Shown piece by piece: positions 22,326 to 30,790 of a DNA stretch of 36,616 nucleotides. Position 1 is the stretch's first letter, and each line of letters starts with the position of its first letter. The notes below the pieces were generated by a model that did not search any database, had not been told where the DNA came from, and saw only the letters and a list, made by a program, of their open reading frames with translations. Source of the stretch: Chara braunii (lineage: Eukaryota > Streptophyta > Charophyceae > Charales > Characeae); NCBI GenBank assembly GCA_003427395.1, contig BFEA01000048.1:1228110-1264725 (forward strand), written 5' to 3'. The translations under genes and the position numbers were made by a program.

Positions 22326-22674
22326 TAAAAAATATTAAAATAAATAAATAAAATGAGAGTGATAGATTAGGTTGTCAGGTCTTTGTCTTAGATGGAACGT
22401 GAGGAGGTTACTGGCAAACAGACCAAAGGAATTGAGATCCTCCTTGAAATTTATTATTTGGACGTTTAGGTCCATGATAAAGAGACTATCGTCCGCTGAG
22501 GGACGCCAGAAACCCTCTATCACGTAAAAAGCGTCCCTTACTTTACCGTCATTATGAGCAAAAAGTAAAGGGCCCTGGTTGCTTAGATGGCATCATAGTG
22601 CCTTCGTTTCGTCGCGCCCTAACAGGTGACGCTGCCTCGTCACTGTAGCAGCTAAGTGTGGGACTTGGTTTGGC

Positions 22675-23258
22675 TCAACTCGACTTAAACTGTTTCTGAC
22701 TGGTACCAGACGGCCGCGACTTGTCTGCTGCAAATCTGGTAGCTTTTTCGGGTCTTCTCAGGACTTCGCCGTAACACCATAAACTTGGGCCTATCGGTCG
22801 GATTGACCCATTTTTTCTTTGATACCCGAAATCCTTTTCTCGATTTATGGTGCCACGGTACTGGTCCAACCGATTTTCACCCTTCTGGCCTACTTGAGGT
22901 GTGAAAGAACCAGCGAAGCCCCATGCATTTATGAAGGCTATGAATATTTGTAAATATGTGAGCACGGCAAGGCCTATGGGTAGTATTACAGTCCAAAGAA
23001 CTCCACATATTGAGTCCTTATACAGACTTTGGAACGACGGGCCACTTATGTGGGCTTCGCGTGTTCTCAACGCTAGCAGTTATGGGATAAAGAGCCCTAA
23101 TGTACAAATTCGTCCTATTTCATAAGAGTCCCTGTATAGTACGGCGTATACAACAAAGAGAAAAGCCCTCGGCTGATCCACCTCTGGCATGGCATAATAA
23201 AAGTCGCCATATGTAGGTCGGTAGCTCAGCAGCGATATCCCTACTTGAGAGTAGTGAC
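22675..23258 (-). CDS. Unrecognised minus-strand frame with a membrane segment (possible exons)
   Basis: Two adjacent minus-strand stretches in one frame, separated by one TAA, look protein-like. The upstream part (about 23258-23085) reads ISLLSYRPTYGDFYYAMPEV, then FLFVVYAVLYRDSYEIGRIC. The downstream part (about 23080-22675) reads GPSFQSLYKDSICGVLWTVI, then LPIGLAVLTYLQIFIAFINAWGF, followed by a charged tail. The second contains one clear hydrophobic helix of about 23 residues; the first contains a shorter one. An AG just before the second stretch could be a splice acceptor that removes the stop. I do not recognise the family. It may be part of a multi-exon membrane protein gene or an organelle- or element-derived fragment. 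Confidence 0.3.
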
Positions 23259-23689
23259 AGCCCCTTGAGTAGAAGAAAGTTGTCCTCTCGCGGAGTCAAG
23301 ACCTATCGCTAGGCACCGCGAGGAGTATAACTGGCGCACAAGGCCGGAGTGGAACACAGTGGGTAGGAAGAGCGAACAAATTCCTGCATGACACGGCTGT
23401 GAAGGTCCGACGCGTGCGACCACGTCCGGGCCGCGCGTTACGACAGCGTGTCTGGGTGCTGCTAGCAAGCCTCCTTAGTCGCGGCCAAGAGGGTGATCCA
23501 CCGCGGAGGGCCAAGGCTCGGGGTCGGAAGTATGCAAGCAGTCCCCCCTTGTTCAGGCGGCTAATGCCACGAGGGTTGGGCTGATCTTCTTTTTCTCGTC
23601 TTTTCTTCTATTTTTCTTTGTAAGAACATGCTCGCCAGGTTTAAGTAACCGGACTGATGCCCCCAGAATACAAGGGGCTTGTGTGTTAA

Positions 23690-23690
<1 letters not shown>

Positions 23691-23725
<35 letters not shown>
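23691..23725. repeat. 35-nt poly-A
   Basis: Uninterrupted A run after GTGTGTTAAC. It could be the tail of a retroposed sequence ending at 23690, but no element is recognised upstream. Confidence 0.9.
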
Positions 23726-23733
<8 letters not shown>

Positions 23734-23880
23734 GTCAACCACATGGAAGCTCCCAGCACTGTGAGGAGAGGACCTGGTCCGGGTCTGGGCGAGTGAGAAC
23801 CCCGCGCTGTGGTCGAGGGTCTGCCCCTGGGGCCGTGATCCCCTTCAAACTGGCGTGAAGCGAGAACCCATCCACCCCCC

Positions 23881-23882
<2 letters not shown>

Positions 23883-23949
<67 letters not shown>

Positions 23950-23955
23950 CCCCCC
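23883..23955. repeat. (CT)n microsatellite followed by poly-C
   Basis: About 32 CT units end in nine C bases. The apparent Arg/Glu or Ser/Leu repeat proteins across it are artefacts of the dinucleotide repeat. Confidence 0.95.
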
Positions 23956-24437
23956 AATTCACACCCATGAGAGAGACACAAGGGCCATTGTCTCAGGCAT
24001 GGTTCAGCACCCGTATCTGTGTTTTGTTCATGCAGAGGTGCAGACTTTTGCACCTCTCCGCATACATGACCAGATTCAGGTGCTGAATTTCAAATGGGTC
24101 TTGGCCTGGGCCAGGGTAGTGGGGCCAAAAAAACTGTATTTTTAACTCGGCCCTACACTTCTTTCGAGGACCCGAGTTTCATCTGCATTTGAAAGGTGGG
24201 CCCTGACTGAAATGCGAGATTGATGTTTCAATTGGATTTAGAAACTTCTTTGTGACTTCGCCATACTAACTGTTGCCCTTTTTTCCTTTTTCTTCCGTTT
24301 TACTATCTGCAAAAACACAAGTCTCAATTTGAAAGTGATTATGTTAAAAAAAATCACAAACAAAAGAAAAAAATAGCTTCAGCGACTGATCACCACATTA
24401 ATTTTGAGTCGCATGTTTTATATTTGCTGTTTTGCAG

Positions 24438-24692
24438 ATCTTCAGTTTCCTTCTAGCAAGTGTTGGGGCTGCTGGATTGGGGATGGTCATGACCAACGAG
24501 GACCTGGATGCGAAATTACAGAGACTTGGCCAGTCATATGTTCCCACCCCATGTGTTCAATATCCTGCATGTAGCACATTTTGTAACAAGACAAAGATCG
24601 CTTCCGCGTTCGCTGTCGTCTCAGCATTTGCTTTCACACCTTCATTGGCAATCTCCAGCGCTAGGGCTGTTATCTCCTATTACGAGAAGTAG
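24438..24692 (+). CDS. Terminal exon of a CASP-like (CASPL) membrane protein
   Basis: CASP-like proteins are four-helix plasma-membrane proteins of green plants related to the Casparian-strip scaffold proteins. This exon follows a splice acceptor (TTTGCTGTTTTGCAG, ending 24437) and encodes about 84 residues to TAG at 24690. Visible: helix 3 (IFSFLLASVGAAGLGMVMT), an extracellular loop with cysteines (VPTPCVQYPACSTFCNK), and helix 4 (ASAFAVVSAFAFTPSLAIS), with a short tail ending SYYEK. The C-x-x-Y-x-x-C-x-x-FC loop before a small-residue helix is the pattern I rely on. The family's conserved aspartate would lie just upstream of the acceptor, in an exon I could not find. AATAAA-type signals follow (AATGATAAATAAAA, about 24745-24760). 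Assignment is by pattern, not alignment. Confidence 0.55.
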   Translation: MFSFLLASVGAAGLGMVMTNEDLDAKLQRLGQSYVPTPCVQYPACSTFCNKTKIASAFAVVSAFAFTPSLAISSARAVISYYEK

Positions 24693-24853
24693 GGAAGGAA
24701 AAGAAAAAAAAAGGGAGAGTGTCGAGGAGGAAAATACAATAAAATAATGATAAATAAAACCGGCCTGAAAGGCTGTCCTGTCCAGATTCGACAGGTACTC
24801 AAATCCGTTGGGCAAAAAAAAAAGAGAAAAATAGTAAGAGAAGTGTGGCTGGA

Positions 24854-24995
24854 TCCAGCGGCCTAGCTCAGTTAGGCACGCAAGTGGCATTCAGGAGGCT
24901 GTGGGTTTGAGCCCCAGGCCCGGCTGCGGTGTACTTAGGGTCGGATCCCACACTACTTACCATAAGTACTTTCTTTTCTTCTTCTTCTTCTTCTT
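24854..24995 (+). mobile_element. tRNA-like SINE candidate
   Basis: The head carries an A-box-like TAGCTCAGTTAGG (about 24864) and a B-box-like GGGTTTGAGCCCC (about 24903) about 38 bases apart. D-arm and acceptor pairing is poor, so it is not a working tRNA. It continues into GGGTCGGATCCCACACTACTTAC and a CTT-rich tail (24970-24996). The GGGTCGGATCCCACA...CTACTTAC block recurs inverted at 27104-27132, supporting a dispersed, retroposed family. Confidence 0.5.
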
Positions 24996-25292
24996 TTCAA
25001 AAGGTTCATCTATTGGTGGGGAGCTACACCTGCGGGAAACCGGGTCCAGTGTCCCTTACATTATGAAGGATTAACCATAAGTACTTTCTGGCAAAATTCG
25101 GGATCCCACCGTTTTCCGCATGAGTAGGGGGTGGCACTGCCATCGGATGAAAGTGGAAACGTTTGTAGTTGTTGCGCTTAGTGCACAAACGTCGCCGCGT
25201 GAGCGTAGTAAAAGGAAATTGTGAGAGTGGCGAACCCGTATCCTGCCGCTAAAACGATGGAAGGTTATTTTCTTCTTGGGGAAACTATGTGG

Positions 25293-25457
25293 GAGTCACA
25301 AAAATGTGTTATAATTGCACTATGGGCCAAGATACAGTTTCGAATTGCAGTTCGGGCACTGTATACAACCCAGCTTTCTGGCCAGGTAGGGTGCCCGAAG
25401 TGCAATTGCAAACTGTATCTTGCCCCATAGTGCAATTATAACTCGTTTTCGTGACTC
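25293..25457. repeat. Long near-perfect hairpin (67-bp arms)
   Basis: Arm 1 (25293-25359, starting GAGTCACAAAAATG) and arm 2 (25391-25457, ending TTTTCGTGACTC) are inverted repeats of equal length, with seven mismatches and no gaps. They are separated by a 31-base loop. Stretches of 19 and 13 consecutive pairs occur. It could be a MITE-type foldback element, the source of a long double-stranded RNA, or a microRNA-like precursor. The strand of any transcript is unknown. Confidence 0.9.
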
Positions 25458-25780
25458 TACTGAAGTTTAACTTACCCTTTTTTTTCTTTTTTTCTTTTTA
25501 AGCCCAGGTTGTTGTAGAGGCGGGATACCAGACCAATGGCAGTTATCCACAGTACTCGGCCACTTTACCCCTTTCTTCTTTTTGTGTGTGTGTGTTTGTA
25601 TTTTCTCCTCATCCTGGTTGGATAGCATGCTAGATTTTTCAAAACAAACGGCACGTTAAACTGCCAGCACTTGGCCCAGCTATAGGCCGCGGGCGTGTCC
25701 CGTTAACGCGCTGCATTTGGGGGGGGTCATTCACATGAACGGCCGATGGGTGAGAATTGCGACGTAGAAAAGCAAGAACC

Positions 25781-25800
25781 AAAAAAAAAAAAAAAAAAAA
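25781..25800. repeat. 20-nt poly-A
   Basis: Uninterrupted A run, flanked by AGAACC and GGAACT. Confidence 0.9.
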
Positions 25801-26177
25801 GGAACTGCTTTTCTAAGTTGGGCGGGGTCGTGGTCAGGTACGTTCTTGGTGGAATGCTTCTAAAACTGGTATTTCAGTTAGATTCTGGATGTCATTTTTT
25901 TCTGCTTTTGTTTTTTTTTCCATTTTTCTTAGATTACCCTGCCAGTGAGGCAGGAGCCAGGACCGACTAGGTCCAATTTACGCTTGTGCTCTGTGGTTTT
26001 TTATCACGTGCGGCCGTCCGTGACAAACGTCAGTCGTTGATCATTTTTTGTGTATCCACTGCTAGAGTCGATTCTCTTTGTTTTCGTGGAGGTAGCTGCC
26101 CATCGGCCAGTAGAATTTTTTTTTTTTTTTTTTTTTTTTCATTTAGTTGGCCACTTTGCATTGGCGCAAAGCTTCAA

Positions 26178-26185
26178 TTTTTTTT

Positions 26186-26226
<41 letters not shown>
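26178..26226. repeat. T18-G31 homopolymer junction with inverted flanks
   Basis: Eighteen T run directly into 31 G. The flanks are GCAAAGCTTCAA on the left and TTAAGCTTTGC on the right, i.e. short inverted repeats around the homopolymers. A separate T24 lies at 26116-26139. True lengths are uncertain in short-read assemblies. Confidence 0.85.
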
Positions 26227-26230
<4 letters not shown>

Positions 26231-26269
26231 GCTTTGCAGCATTCGCGCCTTGTTATTTTGTTTTTGCAG

Positions 26270-26340
26270 AAATTGAGAATATTGAGATTTCCATGGAACA
26301 CCGAACAGGCCGGCGGGAAGGTTGCATGCAGATGTACCGG
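26270..26340 (+). CDS. Candidate internal exon (unrecognised)
   Basis: A 71-nt island follows a pyrimidine-rich acceptor (TTATTTTGTTTTTGCAG) and precedes a good donor (CCGG|GTAGGT). Two frames are open: one reads EIENIEISMEHRTGRREGC, the other LRFPWNTEQAGGKVACRC. No family is recognised. It lies 1.6 kb downstream of the CASP-like stop, so it would belong to another gene or to an intron. Confidence 0.25.
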
Positions 26341-26472
26341 GTAGGTGGAAGTGTGGATGCACAACCTGTACTGTCATGATGTCGATGTCAGGCCCCGGTA
26401 TTTTTCGTTTTTTGGGTCCTTTTCTTTGCATTTGTGTAAATGAAAAATAGCATTGTTTACACACCGTGATGC

Positions 26473-26581
26473 TACCGTCTTCACCCGAATAGAATGCCCG
26501 GTCATTATAGCCGTACTTGATGCATTTTTCAGTCCAGATACGGCCATAATTACCGGGCGTTCTATTCGGGTGAAGACGGTA
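26473..26581. repeat. Near-perfect hairpin (43-bp arms)
   Basis: Arm 1 (26473-26515, starting TACCGTCTTCACCCGAATAG) and arm 2 (26539-26581) pair at 40 of 43 positions around a 23-base loop. The outer 22 pairs are uninterrupted. Size and shape resemble a plant-type microRNA or siRNA precursor, or a small foldback element. It lies between two exon-shaped islands, so it could be intronic. Confidence 0.9.
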
Positions 26582-26746
26582 TTCGGCCCGAGGGCATATC
26601 CCGTGATCTACTGAACAGCCTTTGTTGAGGGCATACTCACACTTGCACACAGACAATGTATCTAACTCATTTCAGTGCCAAATTCGTCTTTCTTTTTTTC
26701 TTCTTCTTTGAGATTCGTTTCTTTGTTTGGTTTTGCCTTTTTTTAG

Positions 26747-26850
26747 CTTTTGGATTCTAACAAAAGTGCTACGGGGCTTATACACCCAAACTGCACCGTG
26801 CTCACGCTAGCACTCGGGAGAATGCATCCAATTGCATTCACGTCCCCAGG
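26747..26850 (+). CDS. Candidate internal exon (unrecognised)
   Basis: A 104-nt island after acceptor TTTTTTTAG with a single open frame (LLDSNKSATGLIHPNCTVLT, then ALGRMHPIAFTSPG) and a weak donor CCCAGG|GTTGTT. No domain is recognised. Confidence 0.25.
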
Positions 26851-26909
26851 GTTGTTGTTTGTTTTCTGTTTTAAATTTGCTGTTTTTGTTTTCCAACTGG
26901 TCCCCCCAG

Positions 26910-27019
26910 CCTTGCCCCGTCCAGCTACTGGTACTGTCAGGCTTGGCAGGCTCGACATACCGGTCGCTGGAGGCTCAGACTTGATAGCTGGGCCAAGTAC
27001 TGGTGGTTTAATAGCACAG
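26910..27019 (+). CDS. Candidate internal exon (unrecognised)
   Basis: A 110-nt island between a strong acceptor (CTGGTCCCCCCAG) and donor ACAG|GTGTGTG. Two frames are open: PRPATGTVRLGRLDIPVAGG, or APSSYWYCQAWQARHTGRW. The second is the one in phase with the island at 26747-26850 if both are spliced together. No family is recognised. Confidence 0.25.
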
Positions 27020-27309
27020 GTGTGTGGGATGCAATTTTTCTTTCCCGTTCTGTTCGCCCCGCCTGCATCTTTTTTTCTTTTTTTCTTTTACGGTTTTCTT
27101 ACCGTAAGTAGTGTTGTGGGATCCGACCCTTAGTGCCCACCAACTGTGATAGTCCGCCTGATACCCCTGATCGGTATTAGTAGGGTCTATGACCAACATG
27201 AGTGCGAGTGTGAGCGTGAGTGGGTTGTGTGTAGTGTGTGGGAGAGTGTTGGCCATAGCCACTGCTGCTACTCGATTGGGGGATGGGGGAAGTAGATGGG
27301 AGGCGCAGC

Positions 27310-27446
27310 TACTAACAAAATGCTTGGTCTTTGCGTTAGCCCCCCCCCTCCGCCTTACTAACAAAATGCTTGGTCTTTGCGTTAGCCCCCCCCCTCCGCC
27401 GTACTAACAAAATGCTTGGTCTTTGCGTTAGCCCCCCCCCTCTGCC
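27310..27446. repeat. Three tandem copies of a 46-bp unit
   Basis: TACTAACAAAATGCTTGGTC, then TTTGCGTTAGCCCCCCCCTCCGCC, starts at 27310, 27356 and 27402. Units are nearly identical except in the C-run and its end. A longer C-rich tract follows to about 27470. The near identity suggests recent expansion or assembly slippage. Confidence 0.9.
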
Positions 27447-27469
27447 CCCCCCCCCCCCTCCCCAACCGG

Positions 27470-28730
27470 CAGCCCCACTCTGCTCTCTGACCACCGCCGA
27501 TTAGGGCCTGGGGCAACATGCATCCCCTTCATTCTCAAGGTAGCTATGCTTGCAGGGGTCCCCTGTATAGGCTTAGGAGAAGTGGTACCTAGATAGTGAA
27601 ATGTGAAATTGAGAGAAGAATATAGCGTAGTTAAAAAAAAAAAAAGAAGGGTGGCTGGATGGTATACACGTGTAACTACCGTTTGTAAACAGGGCAGAAG
27701 TTTGAATGCTGCTGGAATCTGATGAATGCACCAGTGCAAGGAGCTCCCCATTTGATGAGGGATGGGCACTTGGGTTGTGGATGGGGATTTTGCGATTTGG
27801 AGTTTCCCCTGATGGCGAGAAGGGTCGGATGTATGTTGAAGATTTCCGATTTCGATTTTCCTCCGATGGCGCGCTATTGGCAAGAAAGGCTGAAGCGCAT
27901 TTTTTATTTTTTATTTTTTTCTTCGTGTGAATGACAACTTCCTCAAGGATTTGTCCTTGGAACCCTTTTTCAAAGACACTCGCATTGAATGGCGAAGCAG
28001 AAAGTCCTTGAAATTCACGGCACTTGACATGTCCCCTGATGAGGCCTTCCACTGGCGAACGCTGAAATGTGGCGGGCGGAGGGACGCTGCCAGTCGAAGC
28101 TCGTGCATATTGCTGTTTTATTCTATTTTATGAAAGAGCTTTGTAACTGAATTCACGACTTTCTGCTCTCTGTTCCTTCCTACTCCCTCCATGAATGTGT
28201 GCAACTTGAGCGTTGTGACAGTCAAGATATGTCATTGGTGGAGTAATTATGATCATGTCTTTTGTGGCATGCCGCTGTGTTTGTTAAACATAGTGCTGGT
28301 CGACTCCTTGTGATCGCGCATGTCGTCGCCGCCATCACCTCCGGCAATCCGAATGGCTGGAACGTGGGTAGTAGCAGGAGCGGGATTGGGAATGCTTGCA
28401 TCGTTGACATTCTGCTTGGTGGAACCCCCCTGCAGATGATGACGGGGATCATCGAAACGTGGCATTGGGGACGCATTTCCTGTGCTACAAAATTATCGAT
28501 CTAAACTTGTCTTTTTTTAGTACATGTTAACGTGTAATGCGTTGACGTGTGTCGTCTTAAGAGATGATTGCCGAGTCAATGATTGTTAAGGACTTCTGAA
28601 GTTATATCAACCAGCCATCAACCATGCACTCTGTCGCACTATGGCGCGGCTTTGAAGAACGCAATTTTTTTCCCAGGTCTTGTCCTTGAGTTCCAACGAT
28701 CTTCCAGGAGCACGGTCCTACTAGCACCGG
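27470..28730. other. Unassigned stretch with weak coding-like islands
   Basis: Short plus-strand frames (27706-27930, 27927-28133, 28262-28504) have varied composition but no recognised motif; the second (FLKDLSLEPFFKDTRIEWRS) looks the most protein-like. Poly-A (27631-27643) and T-rich runs interrupt the stretch. I cannot assign a gene. Confidence 0.35.
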
Positions 28731-28732
28731 AT

Positions 28733-28800
28733 AGAGGATATGGTGTATCGATTGTCACACTGTGTCGTAGCCATACAAGAGGTTCGAATCCTTACAAACT
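28733..28800 (+). mobile_element. tRNA-like segment, probably SINE-derived
   Basis: ATGGTGTATCGATTGTCACACTG (A-box region from 28740) and a perfect B box GGTTCGAATCC (28781-28791) resemble plant tRNA-Gln in order and spacing. The acceptor arms do not pair and the anticodon arm is not clear, so it is not a functional tRNA. The pyrimidine-rich end (TTTTCTTTTCCTCTTTTTTTC) could terminate Pol III. Confidence 0.45.
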
Positions 28801-28900
28801 TTTCTTTTCCTCTTTTTTTCAATAGGGAGATGGCCTTGAGATACGATCGTGACATCCGTTAAAATTGCACAACAATTTTGTCAAAACAGACTTTTTTTTT

Positions 28901-29172
28901 TCCAAACGAAATTGAAAATTTGAAACCTCATAAATTGGTCCGATTTGGGTCGATATTGTAAGCTCCTTGAGGGTACGACGCTCTGAAAATGTCGTACCCC
29001 TTGGATGTTAGCTAAGTCCAGATACATCAATTTGAAAGGGGTACTCCATTGAAGTCTAGATACATCCAGGATTCTAGGGGTTCCGGCGTTTTACGTACAA
29101 TGGACCTTCAAGAGCTTAAAATTTCCACCTATATCGGGCCAATTTACGAGGTTTCAATTTCGTTCAAAAAAT
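28901..29172. mobile_element. Foldback (MITE-like) element, about 270 bp
   Basis: The left end (about 28903-28970: AAACGAAATTGAAA, then GAAACCTCATAAATTGG, CCGAT, TAAGCTC) is the imperfect inverse of the right end (about 29110-29172). The inverted copies are about 65 bp, with an 8-base indel and several substitutions. In the interior, CCAGATACATC and TCTAGATACATCC lie in a direct repeat pair about 40 bp apart. No coding frame. A target duplication is not obvious because both flanks are A/T runs. Confidence 0.65.
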
Positions 29173-29306
29173 AATATGTGCGCTTTAGCAAAATGGCTGC
29201 TATTGGAACGATACAAAGAAGATGAGCCTGTGCAAGGAAAATTATTACCAACGTGAGTAATTATACGCTCTCAGGAGGAACATGTTCATTGTTCATGATG
29301 ACCTGG

Positions 29307-29588
29307 AAGGACAGCTCCTGGAACACATCCAATTTCTGGAGGATCAACTAATGCGGTACATAGAAAGGAGGTGGCAAGGAACATGAATATATGGCAAACT
29401 GCACCGACTCAAAATGGAAAGAACCATGGTGACTAAATTTTTCTCCCCCAGAAGGACAGCTCCTGGAACGTATCAAGTCATTGGAGGACAATCTGATGGG
29501 GTACATAGAAAGGAGGTGGCAAGGAACACGAAACACGTGGCAAACTGCACCGACACAAAATGGAAGAAACCATGGACACTAAATTTTT
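29307..29588 (+). repeat. Tandem duplication (about 145 bp) in the LINE B linker
   Basis: AAGGACAGCTCCTGGAAC…GGTACATAGAAAGGAGGTGGCAAGG…CTAAATTTTTC occurs from 29307 and again from 29452. The copies differ by many substitutions, so the duplication is old or was copied from a diverged element. Confidence 0.85.
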
Positions 29589-29859
29589 CGCTATGGCAAA
29601 TGCAATGGCGGGGCACTCCACTATCGAAGCACTAACTAAGGATCAGACGACAATAGCAACCACATCATTGTAATGTGTGCAAACAGCTCGAACCTTCTTC
29701 AAAGATCTATTTCGCTCCCCAATGCTGCCATCACCCACTCGAACAAAGGAGCAAAGAGATAGAAGAGTTCCTTTAACCCCTCCAACATAAACTCACGGAA
29801 CAACAACAAGAACTCTTGAGAACCCCCTCATCGAAGAGGAGAATGGACAGCATTAATGC

Positions 29860-30790
29860 AAATGCACAAGGAAAAAAATAGAGGGATAGATGGGCTCCCA
29901 AAGAAACTTTGAGAATCCCAATGGAGCCACCTCTCCCAGAATCTGATGGATTACTATCATGCGGTCTGGATCACGAGACAAGAGAGGGAGTTCATGTGAT
30001 AAGGAGTGCTCACAATAGTGTACAAAAAAGGGGACAAAATGAACATTCAAACTACCTCCTATAACACTTATGACAGTAGTGTACAAAATGTTTGCAAAGG
30101 CCCTTGCCAATCATATGATCAATATGATGGCCACCCATCTCCAACGGGGTTCATTAAGGGGAGGAAAATTGAAGATAAAAACTACCTCCTATAACACTTC
30201 TGACAGTAGTGTACAAAATGGTTGCAAAGGCCCTTGCCAATCATATGATCAATATGATGGAGGATATCATTCACCCATCTCCAACGGGGTTCATTAAGAG
30301 GAGGACAATTCAAGATAATATTCTCGTGATAAACGAGATAATCAAACTTTCTAGACATATCAAGCATAATGCAGCCATTATCTGCATAGACCTCAAGAAA
30401 TCGTATGACCACGTGGACTGGTACTTTCTAGACAAATGTTTGAAAAAGTTAAATTATGGTCCTTGCTTCCGTAGATGGGTGAAAATCTTATGCCACAACG
30501 CCACTACCCGGGTCCAACTAATGAAACTTAAGCCCCTAGGATCTGGCTTCAAAGATCGGTACGGCAAGAAGACTCAATTGCACCTTTTTTTTTTGTGATT
30601 GTAGTTGAAGTGCTGACAACCAACCTAAGAGTCAGCAATCCTCATTGGTTCCTTTTTTGCGGATGAACTTACACTGATGTTGAAAGCATCCGCAGAGAAC
30701 GTCATGGAGATTCAGGTATTGATGGACTGTTTCTGCAACCTCTCAAATATGAATGTTAATTGGGGTAACAAAACGATAGGCTGGTGGGTG
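29860..30790 (+). pseudogene. LINE B reverse transcriptase, copy 1, box C changed to FADE
   Basis: The best stretch is one frame from 30209 to 30598: MINMMEDIIHPSPTGFIKRR, TIQDNILVINEIIKLSRH, then AAIICIDLKKSYDHVDWYFL (box A; catalytic Asp at 30389), CLKKLNYGPCFRRWVKILCH. Box B is damaged near 30545. Box C at 30653-30673 reads FFADELTLM: the usual second aspartate of (F/Y)ADD is glutamate (30665-30667). With frameshifts near 30530-30600 this copy is dead. The linear order fits the plant LINE RT family. Confidence 0.85.
30051..30322 (+). repeat. Tandem duplication (about 130-142 bp) in the LINE B RT
   Basis: ACTACCTCCTATAACACTT…CCAACGGGGTTCATTAAG occurs from 30051 and from 30181. The first copy lacks 12 bases (GAGGATATCATT) present in the second. 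The duplicated part encodes the RT block VYKMVAKALANHMINMM to TGFIK, so copy 1 carries this block twice. Confidence 0.9.

Larger units (their letters stand above)
23259..24437. other. Unassigned stretch, probably intron or upstream region of the CASP-like gene
   Basis: Holds the poly-A at 23691-23725 and the CT microsatellite at 23883-23955. No CASP-like N-terminal exon (first two membrane helices) could be found here on the plus strand, so upstream exons lie farther away or are diverged. Confidence 0.4.

Noticed and set aside
23553-24053. Glu/Arg repeat protein frame
   Set aside because: It is produced by the (CT)n microsatellite read on the minus strand.
24854-24930. Functional tRNA gene
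   Set aside because: A- and B-box-like words are present, but the D arm and acceptor stem do not form.
26050-26379. Poly-Phe/poly-Gly frame
   Set aside because: Caused by T and G homopolymers; only the short island after 26269 has exon-like borders.
28733-28800. Functional tRNA-Gln gene
   Set aside because: B box and order fit, but acceptor and anticodon arms do not pair, so it is at most tRNA-derived.
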